Shown: positions 25,752-34,680, numbered from the stretch's first letter. The stretch: DNA of 64,000 bases from JAPWJZ01 sp964575605 (GCA_964575605.1 CAZNRN010000001.1:62001-126000); one strand, 5' to 3'. The notes: generated by a model not told the origin, from the letters alone. Translations and numbers: made by a program.

Positions 25752-26045
25752 TTAAACGCCGGGGCCTTTTCTTTTTTGTTCGTGCGTGCGGCAGATATGC
25801 GCTGCTGCCTCGACTTCGGCTGCCAGGACGGGGAAATCCTGCAGTGCGCCGGTCATCGACACGAACTGCGCACGGGTCGCGGGAATGCGCGACACATCGC
25901 TTTCGGCCCCTTTGAGGTCGTCGAGGATGGCCGAGAGGATGGTGCAGCGCTCGCGGCGGGAATTCACGGCATTTTCGAAATGCGCGCGGATATCCGGCAG
26001 GGCTGCTTCAAAGATGCTCTCGTCGTCGGGGAAAAAGCTTTTCAT
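25752..26045 (-). CDS. Small helical protein between lemA and the HtpX-like gene, unknown
   Basis: 97 residues, start supported by AGGAG. Helical and acidic (IFEAALPDIRAHFENAVN, CTILSAILDDLKGAESD), two Cys, ending EQKRKGPGV. It is on the opposite strand from lemA and the HtpX-like gene and so interrupts that conserved pair. No family recognised. Confidence 0.65.
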   Translation of the reverse strand: MKSFFPDDESIFEAALPDIRAHFENAVNSRRERCTILSAILDDLKGAESDVSRIPATRAQFVSMTGALQDFPVLAAEVEAAAHICRTHEQKRKGPGV

Positions 26046-26321
26046 GGTTAGTACACTCCTATTACATGTTTTTTGTTATAAACCCTTGCGCGCGGCAAAA
26101 GCCGCGAATGAAAAGGCCAAGAAGCAAAAGCGCTTTTTTAGGAGACGGGATTGTTTCGGGGTCTTGTCCGGGGCCGCGGGCTTTAAATGATTAAAGGGCG
26201 CGGGCATCCCAAGGATCGTTGCGTCCGATATTACGCCGATGTGCTTATATGTCAAGAAAAACCGCCTTTCCGCGACACCGGACTAGGCCTAGAATACTGA
26301 AAGTAAAAGGAGAATTGGGCA

Positions 26322-27473
26322 GTGGCCGCAGGTCTTGCGACACATATCTGGAACAACAAAATCAAGTCGGTTTTGCTGCTGGCGGGCTTTCCGGTGTTGC
26401 TGGCGCTGATGGTGGGTGCGTTTTTTTTCGCCTATGACCTGTGGTGGCAGGCGAACCCCGGCATGCGCAATATCATGACGGCGAACAGCATTATCGGGCA
26501 GGCGGGCAGCGGACTCGAAATCCCGCCCGCACTCGCCAATTACCAGCCGGACGGAAATATGAGCGTGCAACACGCGCTGGGAATGGGCCTTTACGGCATG
26601 CTCAATTTCGTGCCGGTCACATTTGTCGTGGCGGGCATATGGTTCGTCATCGCTTTCTTTTCACACACCGCGCTGATGCGCATGGCCTCGGGTTCGCGCC
26701 CCGTAACGCGTGAGCAGATGCCGCGGCTCTACAATATCCTCGAAAACCTCTGCATCAGCCGCGGCCTGCCTATGCCAAAGTTCGAAATCATCGACAGCCC
26801 CGCGCTGAACGCTTTCGCGACAGGCATCAACGAGAGCAGCTATAAAATCGTTGTGACCCGCGGCCTTGTCGAAACCTTGCCCGACGAGGAGCTGGAAGCC
26901 GTGATCGCGCACGAGCTGACGCATATCATGAACAATGACGTACGCCTCCTGATCATCTCCGTCATCTTCGTCGGCATCTTCAGCTTTTTCGCCGAGATGG
27001 CTTTCCGCATGCTGCTGCACGGCCGCCGTCCGAATTATTATTCCCGCAACGACGACAGACGCGGCGGCGGGCAGATTGTCGTGGTGCTTATCGCGGCGGT
27101 GGTGCTAGCCATCGGCTACTTCCTGGCGGTCATGACGCGCTTCGCCATTTCGCGCAAACGCGAATATCTGGCGGATGCTGGCGCAGTCGACCTCACCAAG
27201 AACCCGGAAGCCATGATGAAGGCCCTGCTGCGCATTTCGGGCAAGGATAAGGTGCAGGGCATGCCAGACGAAGTACAGCAGATGTGCATCGAGAACAGCC
27301 ACAATTTCATGGGCATCTTCGCAACGCACCCGTCTATCGACAGCCGCATCAAGACGATTGCAGCATTAACCAATACGCCCATCCCCAGCCTGCAGGTCAA
27401 CCTGCGCCGCGGGCCGCGGGGCCCCTGGGAACAGGGACGCCCGCCCGATACGCCCGGCAGCTATTACTTTTAG
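26322..27473 (+). CDS. M48 (HtpX-like) membrane metalloprotease
   Basis: 383 residues, GTG start behind AAAGGAG. Two N-terminal membrane helices (about 14-40 and 88-112), the M48 zinc motif HELTH at 197-201, two more helices (about 208-230 and 250-270), then the third ligand in SRKREYLADAGAV. Residues 130-195 include the family segment PRLYNILENLC and NAFATGI. Such proteases degrade misfolded membrane proteins at the inner membrane. It pairs with lemA as in many bacteria; a long loop of Asn/Arg (NYYSRNDDRRGGG) precedes the third helix. Confidence 0.92.
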   Translation: MAAGLATHIWNNKIKSVLLLAGFPVLLALMVGAFFFAYDLWWQANPGMRNIMTANSIIGQAGSGLEIPPALANYQPDGNMSVQHALGMGLYGMLNFVPVTFVVAGIWFVIAFFSHTALMRMASGSRPVTREQMPRLYNILENLCISRGLPMPKFEIIDSPALNAFATGINESSYKIVVTRGLVETLPDEELEAVIAHELTHIMNNDVRLLIISVIFVGIFSFFAEMAFRMLLHGRRPNYYSRNDDRRGGGQIVVVLIAAVVLAIGYFLAVMTRFAISRKREYLADAGAVDLTKNPEAMMKALLRISGKDKVQGMPDEVQQMCIENSHNFMGIFATHPSIDSRIKTIAALTNTPIPSLQVNLRRGPRGPWEQGRPPDTPGSYYF

Positions 27474-27560
27474 GCCTCTGGACAGCTTCGCGGGCTGCAT
27501 GCTAAACCATGCGCAGTTTCGAAAATTCTGTTTAATGCCTTTGGCTGAAAGGACCGCGCC

Positions 27561-27821
27561 ATGATCCTGCCCCCTCCCCTTGTTGTGACCCTGAAAGAGG
27601 GCGTCGACGGCAAACAGCAGGCCGATATCATCCGCCAGATCGAAGACCTCGACCACGTCATCCACGCCCTGCCGCGCGAAAAAGGCGCAACCCCGCGCGA
27701 GCTCACCGTGATTTACAACGGCGGGGCGCCGCGCGCATTGATTGAAAAAATCGAAGGCGTTGCGGAAGTGAAAGAGGGCAAGTTCAAGCCAAACCAGCGC
27801 CCCAAAGGCCCCGGTTTCTAA
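27561..27821 (+). CDS. Small protein resembling inhibitor-I9/propeptide fold, unknown
   Basis: 86 residues in a beta-alpha-beta pattern: LVVTLKEGVDG, ADIIRQIEDLDHVIHAL, ELTVIYNGG, ALIEKIEGVAEVKEGKF. That layout and the closing GVAEVKEG resemble subtilisin propeptide (I9) domains, which chaperone or inhibit proteases; this is fold-level impression only. It lies just downstream of an HtpX-like protease. No signal peptide. Confidence 0.6.
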   Translation: MILPPPLVVTLKEGVDGKQQADIIRQIEDLDHVIHALPREKGATPRELTVIYNGGAPRALIEKIEGVAEVKEGKFKPNQRPKGPGF

Positions 27822-27824
27822 CCG

Positions 27825-28589
27825 CTAGATTTTCAGACCCTTCATATCGCCGACGCGGATGACGTTCTGCTTCGGCGCTTCGGGTGCTTCCTTGCGTTTT
27901 GCGGCTTCCTGGAATTCCTCGGGGAATTGTTTTGCGAGGGCGTAGAGCCAGTTCGCGCGCTCCTGTGATGTCGCCTTGGCGGCCAGGCGTTCGTCATCAT
28001 GCAGTTCACGGCAGAGCGGCGTCAGCGTTTGTTTTTCGGCGTAATGCGCCCTGTCGGCCAAATCTTCCTGTTCCTTATAATATTCGGCGCGGCGCGCGTA
28101 ACCGACATGGATATTGGCAAGCGCGCGCGGCACTTCGCAAATTGCCCGCACCACGCCTGCAAACCCGGTCAGGCCATGGCCTGCGATGGCCGTCGTCAAC
28201 GGCAGGGCGGCAAGGCCTATAACGCCCGCGAGGGCAAGGCCGGCGCCCGCCAGCGATGCCGCACTCATGCCCAGCGCAAAGGCCGCAGGCAGCAAAATCA
28301 CGGGGTGCATGTAGCGTTGGAAACCGCGCATGCCCGCAATAACGCTTTGCAAAAATAGCGCCCGCGGCATGGTTTTATGCGTGGCTGGCGAAGGCTGCAA
28401 CCCCGCATCAAGCGCCAGCTCCTTCTCCCCCAGCCATACGTCAAGCTTATGCGGCAAGGTGTCGAGGCAGAAACGCGTCACCGGCCCCAGTGTCTTGCTG
28501 AGCCATGCCGGACCGTAAGGGCGCGCTTCGCCGAGATGTTCGTTGTAGCGGTCGCGGTTCCAGTGGCCGTGCGAATTCTCGTACTGCAT
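27825..28589 (-). CDS. Membrane protein of the Ala/Gly-rich paralogue family
   Basis: 254 residues. Central hydrophobic region (about 93-150) with GAGLALAGVIGLAALPL, flanked by charged helices. Downstream, ERANWLYALAKQFPEEFQEA matches ERAVLFHRLRTKFPAEFDDA in the upstream neighbour 28589, showing common origin. It ends QNVIRVGDMKGLKI, a diverged form of the shared tail. Its ATG overlaps the stop of 28589, so the two are co-translated. Confidence 0.78.
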   Translation of the reverse strand: MQYENSHGHWNRDRYNEHLGEARPYGPAWLSKTLGPVTRFCLDTLPHKLDVWLGEKELALDAGLQPSPATHKTMPRALFLQSVIAGMRGFQRYMHPVILLPAAFALGMSAASLAGAGLALAGVIGLAALPLTTAIAGHGLTGFAGVVRAICEVPRALANIHVGYARRAEYYKEQEDLADRAHYAEKQTLTPLCRELHDDERLAAKATSQERANWLYALAKQFPEEFQEAAKRKEAPEAPKQNVIRVGDMKGLKI

Positions 28590-29359
28590 CAGGCCACCCC
28601 CCGTTTTTTCTGCAAGGGCATTTTCAGTTTAATCTGCTTCAGCACCTGCACCTTGTCGCGCAGCACGGTGTCATGGTCGGTGCGGCGCACGGCGTCGTCA
28701 AATTCGGCAGGGAACTTTGTGCGCAGGCGATGGAACAGCACGGCGCGTTCATGCGCGCCATGGGATTCAAGATCGATGCGGCGCGCTTCGGCGGCGGCAA
28801 TCAGCGGGTGAGGCTTTTTGCCGGATTTCAGGTCTTCTTGCTCCTGCTTCCATTCGTGCGTTTCTTCGCGACCCGCGATATATTCGCGCTTGATATCGCG
28901 CCAACCGCGCGCGCACATTACTGCGATGGGTATTGCAATGATGCCGACTGCGGAAACAGCCGTCGCAACAACGGGCGCGACAGCTGCGCCGATACCCACA
29001 GCGCCAAGGGCAAGGCCAAAGCCCTTCATCGTTAATAGAGCGCCCCAGCTGGCGCCCAACCCAGACCAAGCGAAATGGAGCGCGGTGATACCGCCCGCGA
29101 GGCCCGCGAGGCTGCTGCCGATGACGGCCGATAAGGCGAGGCGTTCATATTTGTCGACAAAGCGCACCAGCCCCTCGGCTTTCTGTGCGGCCGCGAGCAG
29201 CGGGCGCACAAACCATGCGCGGCGGGGATCTTTGCTTTTTTTCTGGGCCAGGTCTTCGATTTTTTCGCAGGTCAACCCCACAGGCCAGAACGCAGCGCCC
29301 AGATAGGCCATGGCGGCGAAATCCTTCATATCACTCCAGTCAATTTCGCTGCTGCTCAT
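28589..29359 (-). CDS. Membrane protein of the Ala/Gly-rich paralogue family with C-terminal tail
   Basis: 256 residues from the ATG at 29359 (a TTG at 29386 is an alternative). Hydrophobic region about 75-150 with small-residue packing (GSSLAGLAGG, GFGLALGAVGIGAAVAPVVA). A charged helical C-domain follows and ends DTVLRDKVQVLKQIKLKMP, one of the best tails. First gene of the pair with 27825; promoter at 29400-29429. Confidence 0.8.
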   Translation of the reverse strand: MSSSEIDWSDMKDFAAMAYLGAAFWPVGLTCEKIEDLAQKKSKDPRRAWFVRPLLAAAQKAEGLVRFVDKYERLALSAVIGSSLAGLAGGITALHFAWSGLGASWGALLTMKGFGLALGAVGIGAAVAPVVATAVSAVGIIAIPIAVMCARGWRDIKREYIAGREETHEWKQEQEDLKSGKKPHPLIAAAEARRIDLESHGAHERAVLFHRLRTKFPAEFDDAVRRTDHDTVLRDKVQVLKQIKLKMPLQKKRGVA

Positions 29360-29399
29360 GGGGGGGGTCTTGTACCGGGCTGACAAAAATTAATTCAGG

Positions 29400-29429
29400 A
29401 TAGTAGCCTGATTTTTCATATCATGTCAA
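29400..29429 (-). promoter_or_regulatory. sigma70 promoter for the 28589/27825 pair
   Basis: On the minus strand TTGACA (29424-29429), 18-base spacer, TACTAT (29400-29405). Confidence 0.55.
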
Positions 29430-29510
29430 CCCGAGACCGCCCCCGCTCTTCGGCCTGAATTTGCAATATTATTATTTAAAAACAATAGTTTAGATATTAT
29501 TTTACGGTTC

Positions 29511-29539
29511 TTGCATTTCCCCTTTATTTTCCATATAAT
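29511..29539 (+). promoter_or_regulatory. sigma70 promoter for the metallopeptidase gene at 29583
   Basis: TTGCAT (29511-29516), 17-base spacer, TATAAT (29534-29539). This places transcription start near 29546 and rules out the upstream in-frame start at 29511. Confidence 0.6.
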
Positions 29540-29582
29540 TGTCTCTATTCATTTTTCGTCGAGAATCACAGGATTTAAAACC

Positions 29583-30596
29583 ATGGCAATGCCCGCCACA
29601 CATTACCTGAGGAAAGCATGGTTGGCGGTCACGTTGGCCGTCACGCTGTCTTCGGGCATGGCGGCCCCCGCGCAGGCGCAAACGGCAAGGCAGCCGCAGC
29701 GTCAGGAGCAAACCTATGCCGACCCCGTGCAGGGATTGCAGGCGGAGTTTAACAAGACGCCGCTGGGTCAGAACCTCCTGCGCTTTACGCAGCAATACAA
29801 TATCGGCTTTCATACCGACACTACGCTGGCGGCGCGGCGGCATAAAGCTGAGTACAATCCCGATACGGGCAACGTCGGCCTGCGTCCCGGGCTCTCGGCC
29901 GATGAACTCGCCATCACGGGCGCGCATGAAGTGCGCCATGGGTACCAGGATAAAAAACTGGGCGTCACGCAGCTTGAAAACACGCTGATCTCGCCCTGGC
30001 AGCGCTGGGTGCTGCGCCGCTACCTCGAGGCCGATGCAATTTCATATGCCGGCTTCTTCGGCGCGGACCGCATGGAAAAGGGTATCAGGATCGGCGACGG
30101 TTTTACGCGCACGGGTGCTTCATCGCAAATCGCGATGGCGGTGCGCGGCGAGTTGCAGTTCAGCCGCGACGGCCTGACGCCGACTGAATTCCTGAAACTG
30201 GGCCTGATGCCCGCCTTTGCCGACCTCGACATCTACAACGAGAACCAGCTGCAGGAAGTGACGCGGCAGGTATCGCTGTTCGAGCAGGACGTGAGGCAGG
30301 CCGCCAGCAACCCGCGTAAGCTGCAGGAACTGTCGCGCCGCATGGCAGCGACGCCTTCCGATGCCGGCTTCGAAGCCGTGTTACGCGGCTTCGGTACGCT
30401 GGCGCCCGATTTCAAACCCCTGCAAAACGTCCCGCAGCAAACCCTGTTGCAGGAGTACCCGCGCATCGCCACGAACGTAGACGGGTTTGACAAAAAACTG
30501 GATACCGCCATGCGCGACCTGACCGCCCGCCACGCTGCCGCCATGGGCCAGCTGCAGGGCATGCTGCGCAAGGCCAACCTGCGCCCCGGCGCTTAA
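29583..30596 (+). CDS. Secreted metallopeptidase (HExRH family)
   Basis: 337 residues. Signal peptide with cleavage near AQA-QTA (about residue 33). Zinc motif HEVRH at 115-119 and LEADAISYAGF about 40 residues later, equivalent to the QEAD element of the two proteins at 11100 and 12287; so this is a third, more divergent member. The C-terminal half is helical and rich in Arg/Gln, perhaps a dimer or substrate-binding domain. It has its own promoter and AGGA before the ATG. Confidence 0.8.
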   Translation: MAMPATHYLRKAWLAVTLAVTLSSGMAAPAQAQTARQPQRQEQTYADPVQGLQAEFNKTPLGQNLLRFTQQYNIGFHTDTTLAARRHKAEYNPDTGNVGLRPGLSADELAITGAHEVRHGYQDKKLGVTQLENTLISPWQRWVLRRYLEADAISYAGFFGADRMEKGIRIGDGFTRTGASSQIAMAVRGELQFSRDGLTPTEFLKLGLMPAFADLDIYNENQLQEVTRQVSLFEQDVRQAASNPRKLQELSRRMAATPSDAGFEAVLRGFGTLAPDFKPLQNVPQQTLLQEYPRIATNVDGFDKKLDTAMRDLTARHAAAMGQLQGMLRKANLRPGA

Positions 30597-30642
30597 AACC
30601 CCTCCCCTTTACAAATACCGGCCGGTGCGGGATGCTATTTCC

Positions 30643-31395
30643 ATGCGCGTTTTCCTTGTCGGCCTTGCCGTTTCCACATTGTTGTTGCTGCCCTTTATCG
30701 CTGAGCTGGCGGGCAGCGATATGCAGGGCTTGTGGATACTGTCCATTCCCTTCGTCGGCCTTGATTACATCGGCGTGTTTTTCCACGAACTGGGGCATTT
30801 CTTCACGCGGTGGTTTTTCGGCTTTCCGGCATTCCCCTCTTTTGATTTCGCCTTTGGCGGCGGGATGACCTATCACGCGCTTGAGCGCAGCAAGATCGTC
30901 CTCGGCCTCGTCTACCTTGTCTTCGCCTATACCTGCTGGCTGCAGTGGAAGGGCGGCGAGACAAGGATGTTGATTATCGTCGGCGTTTGCGCAGCGCTGC
31001 ACATCGTCGCCAGCCTGACGAGGTGGAGCGAGATTATCCCCGTCTACATGGGCCACGGCGGCGAGATCATCGTGTCGGCCTTCTGCATCCTGCGCGCCAC
31101 GATGGATTGGCCACGCGACGCGCATGGTACGGCAGAAAAATACCTGAACATGACCTTCGGCATTTTCACGCTGATGAAGAACATGATCAGGAACATCGAA
31201 CTGATGACCAGCGCCGCCAAACGGGATGCATACGCCAATGCCAAAGGCGGGCACGTGCAGATGGACCTCGATACCATCTCCGACCTGCTGCACACCAAGG
31301 TGCAGTATGTCGCGGCGGGCTCCAGCGTCTTTTTGCTGCTGTGCTGCATCCTTGTCGGCTGGCTGGCCGTCCGGCGGCCGTGGGAAGAAGCGTGA
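30643..31395 (+). CDS. M50B-like membrane metalloprotease, single unit
   Basis: 250 residues with about six hydrophobic helices. HELGH at 48-52 in FFHELGHFFTRWFFG, followed 20 residues later by FGGGMTY; this resembles the M50B-like arrangement HExGH plus GGGxT. A C-terminal cytosolic-looking segment (SAAKRDAYANAKGG, DLDTISDLLHTK) precedes the last helix. The same roughly 250-residue unit occurs twice in the next gene, which overlaps it by GTGA. Site-2-type intramembrane proteolysis is the likely activity; substrate unknown. ATG at 30643 chosen over a GTG at 30625. Confidence 0.75.
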   Translation: MRVFLVGLAVSTLLLLPFIAELAGSDMQGLWILSIPFVGLDYIGVFFHELGHFFTRWFFGFPAFPSFDFAFGGGMTYHALERSKIVLGLVYLVFAYTCWLQWKGGETRMLIIVGVCAALHIVASLTRWSEIIPVYMGHGGEIIVSAFCILRATMDWPRDAHGTAEKYLNMTFGIFTLMKNMIRNIELMTSAAKRDAYANAKGGHVQMDLDTISDLLHTKVQYVAAGSSVFLLLCCILVGWLAVRRPWEEA

Positions 31396-32930
31396 GGAAT
31401 TATAGCCCGCCCCGCATCACCTGCTTTGCGCTTGGCCTTTGCGGGTTTCTGGCGCTGCCCTACCTCTCGTTATATTACGACATCAATACGCCCGTTTCCG
31501 ATTTTACCGGGTTGCCCGTCTATACCATACATCTTCTGGGCGCGATTGCGCACGAGCTGGGACACACAGCGGCGCGCTGGTTTCTCGGCTACCCGGCCTT
31601 CCCCTCGCTCGACATGGAATATGGCGGCGGCGTGACCTATGCCGCATCACGCCTGATGGCGCTGCAGGCAGGCGTTTACTTCATCCTGGCGGGATTACTG
31701 GTGAGGGCATGGCGGCTAAAAAAACGCGTTACGTTCGCAGCGCTCTGCGCGCTTGTCCTGCTGCACATACCGCTGTCCCTGACCCGCGGGCACGAGGTTG
31801 TCATCCTCTATGCAGGCCATGCGACCGAAGTCGCGTTAGGGGCTAGCGGCGCATGGTGGTGCCTGTTCATGGGGGAGCGGCCGAGAACGCCATACCTGGC
31901 CTGCGGCGATTTCACGCTGCGCATCATGGGCGCGGCGGCGGGTTTCTATCTTGTATTGAAAAACCTGCTGCTCTGCCTCGAGCTGATGGCCAGCGCGCCG
32001 CTGCGGTTCAGTTACGAGCTGCAAAAAGGGCTGAAGGCGCAAGGCGATTTCAGCTGGATAGGGGACATCACAGGCCTCGACGTCCCGGATGCGGCGGGGC
32101 TACTGTTCTTTACCGCGCTGCCGCTAATACTTTTCGTTATCTATGCCGGGATGAAAGACCGCAAGGATATGATGCCCTCCCGTCTTGCGCTCTGTCTTCT
32201 GACCGTCGTCACAAGCCTTTTGGCCTATGGGTTTGACCAGTTCAATTTATACTTCCCCTTCTCGCTGCGGCTTTTACTGCTGCCGGTCGCCGAAGCCGGC
32301 CATTACATGGCAGTGATATTCCACGAGCCTGGTCATGCGGTTTCGCACTGGCTCTTCGGCATCCCCGCATTGCCGCTGGTCGATGCCGTGTCAGGCGGTG
32401 GCATGACCTATTCGCTGGGACGCAGCTATGCCGTGCTGACCGGTGTTTATGTGCTTTTTGCGGGGGCAGCGCTTCTGGCGCTTTACATGAAGCGCAAGGA
32501 TTATGCGCTGCTCGCGGTCGCCGCCGCCTTCCTGCACGGCGCGCTGGTCTATACCGAATGGGAGCCCGCCGTCACCCTGTTCATGGGCCACGGGCTGGAG
32601 GCGATTGTGGCGGGCATCCTGCTGCGCCGCGCCATTGCGGGCTGGAACCTGCAGGGACGCGCGGCTGATTCATTCGTCAGTCTTGCCGTCAGCCTGCATT
32701 TGTCGGCGCGTGTGCTGATGCTTGGTCTGGGGCTTTCCTTTTCGGAAGCGCGGCGGCTGTCTTACTATGTGCAGAAAGGCATGAGGGGCGAAGCCGACCT
32801 CGACCGCCTGTCGTCATATCTGGGCGTGTCGACGCAAAGCGTGGCGTTGTTCCTGTGCTGTTTTGTGGCGGCTTGCCTGTCGGCGGGGGTTTACGCGGCG
32901 CGCCGGGATCTCGCGCTTAAGGTTTCTTGA
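31392..32930 (+). CDS. Tandem-duplicated M50B-like membrane metalloprotease
   Basis: 512 residues, GTG start overlapping the previous stop. Two homologous halves: HELGH at 54-58 with YGGGVTY, and HEPGH at 311-315 with SGGGMTY. Each half is multi-span and ends with the same soluble segment before a final helix pair (LRFSYELQKGLKAQGDF and RLSYYVQKGMRGEADLD). Both halves keep HExxH, so both could bind zinc. A longer frame beginning at 30945 is only the antiphase extension inside the previous gene. Together with 30643 there are three units, suggesting a pseudo-trimeric or hetero-oligomeric membrane protease. Confidence 0.78.
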   Translation: MRNYSPPRITCFALGLCGFLALPYLSLYYDINTPVSDFTGLPVYTIHLLGAIAHELGHTAARWFLGYPAFPSLDMEYGGGVTYAASRLMALQAGVYFILAGLLVRAWRLKKRVTFAALCALVLLHIPLSLTRGHEVVILYAGHATEVALGASGAWWCLFMGERPRTPYLACGDFTLRIMGAAAGFYLVLKNLLLCLELMASAPLRFSYELQKGLKAQGDFSWIGDITGLDVPDAAGLLFFTALPLILFVIYAGMKDRKDMMPSRLALCLLTVVTSLLAYGFDQFNLYFPFSLRLLLLPVAEAGHYMAVIFHEPGHAVSHWLFGIPALPLVDAVSGGGMTYSLGRSYAVLTGVYVLFAGAALLALYMKRKDYALLAVAAAFLHGALVYTEWEPAVTLFMGHGLEAIVAGILLRRAIAGWNLQGRAADSFVSLAVSLHLSARVLMLGLGLSFSEARRLSYYVQKGMRGEADLDRLSSYLGVSTQSVALFLCCFVAACLSAGVYAARRDLALKVS

Positions 32931-33762
32931 CCTTCAGTTTGATCGGGCCGTCTATCTTGATCTCGTTCTGCAGGACGGTCGAGTTATTGGCATCCTTCTG
33001 GGCCAACTGTTCGAATTCGTCTTTCAGGCGCGGTTTCAGGCCACGGAGCAATGTGTCGCGCTCCTTTTCCGGCAGGCTGTCGAGGGCCTGCAGCAGCTTT
33101 TCGCCCTGTCCGCGCGCTGCTTCCTCGTGCTGTTCGTTCATCATCTTGACGTAAGCGGCGCGTTGTTCGGGCGTCAGGTCGTTGAAGGGCGAAAGCGCCT
33201 TGCCCAGCGCCTGCGTGAAATCGGGGTCGGCCGCTTTGGCGGGAAGCGCCGCGGCAACCTGCCCCTGCGCCTTCACCAGCTTGCGATGGTCGATGGCCAT
33301 TTTGGCACCCTTGAGCAGGCCCGGCACGCCGCCGATAAACAGGCCCGTACAGGCCGCGACTGTGGCAATCACACCGGCCAGGAGGAAAGGCCCTGTAGCA
33401 GCACCGAGGCCGACTGCCAGCGCGCTGCTGCCGGCGATGCCCAGTATGCCCGCACCGCCGCCCGCAGCCGTCACGCCCGCGACGATACCGCCGCCGACGC
33501 CGGCAATAACGCTGCCGAAGAAGCTGATAAACCCTGCGCTGTCATCGGTATAGAACAGGCGCTTGTACATGCGCAGCAGCTTGGGCTTTTTCTGGTAGTC
33601 GTCGTCATAGCGGTCGGTGTTGTCGTCAAAGCCTTCGCGGATGCGTTCGATGAAGCCCGCCAGCGGGTAAAACGCGAAATTTCCGATGCCCTTTGCCGTT
33701 TCGGTCACTGGAGCGGCATAGGGGTGTGTGACAAGGCTTTTTATCTTTTTGAACAACTTCAC
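32917..33762 (-). CDS. Membrane protein of the Ala/Gly-rich paralogue family with C-terminal tail
   Basis: 281 residues. It opens KLFKKIKSLVTHPYAAPVTE, matching LEKLKKSLKDFWANPYVAPLTQ in the neighbour 33759. Glycine-rich hydrophobic segments at about 80-150 (GSVIAGVGGGIVAG, GGGAGILGIAGSSALAVGLG, GVIATVAACTG). The C-terminal part contains DTLLRGLKPRLKDEFEQLAQKD and ends STVLQNEIKIDGPIKLKVKKP. Overlaps the upstream paralogue by ATGA and its own stop overlaps the convergent protease gene by 14 bases. Confidence 0.83.
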   Translation of the reverse strand: MKLFKKIKSLVTHPYAAPVTETAKGIGNFAFYPLAGFIERIREGFDDNTDRYDDDYQKKPKLLRMYKRLFYTDDSAGFISFFGSVIAGVGGGIVAGVTAAGGGAGILGIAGSSALAVGLGAATGPFLLAGVIATVAACTGLFIGGVPGLLKGAKMAIDHRKLVKAQGQVAAALPAKAADPDFTQALGKALSPFNDLTPEQRAAYVKMMNEQHEEAARGQGEKLLQALDSLPEKERDTLLRGLKPRLKDEFEQLAQKDANNSTVLQNEIKIDGPIKLKVKKP

Positions 33763-34625
33763 GCCCCCTGCTTCAGCTTGATCGTGCCGCTGGCGGCGAC
33801 GGGGGTTTGCAGGACGACGCTGCTGGCCGCGTCTTTGTCGGCGACGGCGGCGAATTCGTCCTTCATGCGTTCTTTCAGGCTACGGATGAAATTTTCGCGG
33901 TGGTCTTCCGGCATGGCGTCAAGGGCGGCCTGCGCCTTTGAAAACTGGTTGCCCGACGCCTCCTTGTCGTAGCATTCGTTCATCATGCGCACGAAAGCCG
34001 CGCGGTGTTCCTTGGGCAGCTTGTTGAATTCCTGCATGACCTTCGCCAGGTTTTCGGCCAGCGCCTCGTCCTGCGCCTGGCGGGGCGGCAGGGATTTTTG
34101 GATTTCCGCGCGGATCTTGCGTTCCTTGAAATGGTTTACGGCCGTGCCGCAGCCTTTGAAAAATCCGGGTACCAGCCCGATGCCGAGGCCGACGATGCCG
34201 CCGACCGTGGCTACAACGCCCGCCATGATAAAGGGCCCCGCGACAGCGCCGACGCCGCTGCAGGCAAGGCCCAGCACGACAGCCGCCGTAATCTTCCCGG
34301 CAAGGCCGCCCATGATGGCAGCGCCCGCCAGCGCGCCGCCGCCCGCAAAGGCCAGGCCGCCGACAACCGCACCAGCCACGGCGATAAAGCCAAAGCCGCT
34401 GTCGTATTTATTTGCTTCGTGAAAGAAGCGGGACATCTTGCTGCTCTCCAGCCATTCGCGGTCCCATTTATAGGTTTCGTCGTCGAACGCCCGTGCGACG
34501 CCCTCGGTGAAGTGCCTGATAGGCTTGTGCGCGCAATGCAGCACACCGCCCACCGCCTGTGTCAGCGGTGCCACATAGGGGTTTGCCCAGAAATCTTTCA
34601 GCGATTTTTTAAGTTTCTCGAGCAT
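33759..34625 (-). CDS. Membrane protein of the Ala/Gly-rich paralogue family with C-terminal tail
   Basis: 288 residues and a clear paralogue of 32917 along its whole length, including the hydrophobic core (GAVVGGLAFAGGGALAGAAIMGG, then GPFIMAGVVATVGGIVGLGIG) and MMNECYDKEASG versus MMNEQHEEAARG. It ends SVVLQTPVAASGTIKLKQGA, the shared tail. AAGGAAG precedes the ATG, and a consensus promoter is at 34652-34680. First gene of a two-gene operon. The hydrophobic repeats suggest oligomeric membrane insertion; function unknown. Confidence 0.83.
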   Translation of the reverse strand: MLEKLKKSLKDFWANPYVAPLTQAVGGVLHCAHKPIRHFTEGVARAFDDETYKWDREWLESSKMSRFFHEANKYDSGFGFIAVAGAVVGGLAFAGGGALAGAAIMGGLAGKITAAVVLGLACSGVGAVAGPFIMAGVVATVGGIVGLGIGLVPGFFKGCGTAVNHFKERKIRAEIQKSLPPRQAQDEALAENLAKVMQEFNKLPKEHRAAFVRMMNECYDKEASGNQFSKAQAALDAMPEDHRENFIRSLKERMKDEFAAVADKDAASSVVLQTPVAASGTIKLKQGA

Positions 34626-34651
34626 CGTCTTCCTTGAATAAGAGATGCACC

Positions 34652-34680
34652 AAGATAACCGATATTTACCATAATGTCAA
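34652..34680 (-). promoter_or_regulatory. Consensus sigma70 promoter for the 33759/32917 operon
   Basis: On the minus strand TTGACA (34675-34680), 17-base spacer, TATCTT (34652-34657). Confidence 0.65.

Noticed and set aside
30945..31391. N-terminal extension of the large membrane protease
   Set aside because: Lies in another frame of the preceding protease gene and is Arg/Asp-rich; the GTG overlapping the stop at 31392 is the natural start.
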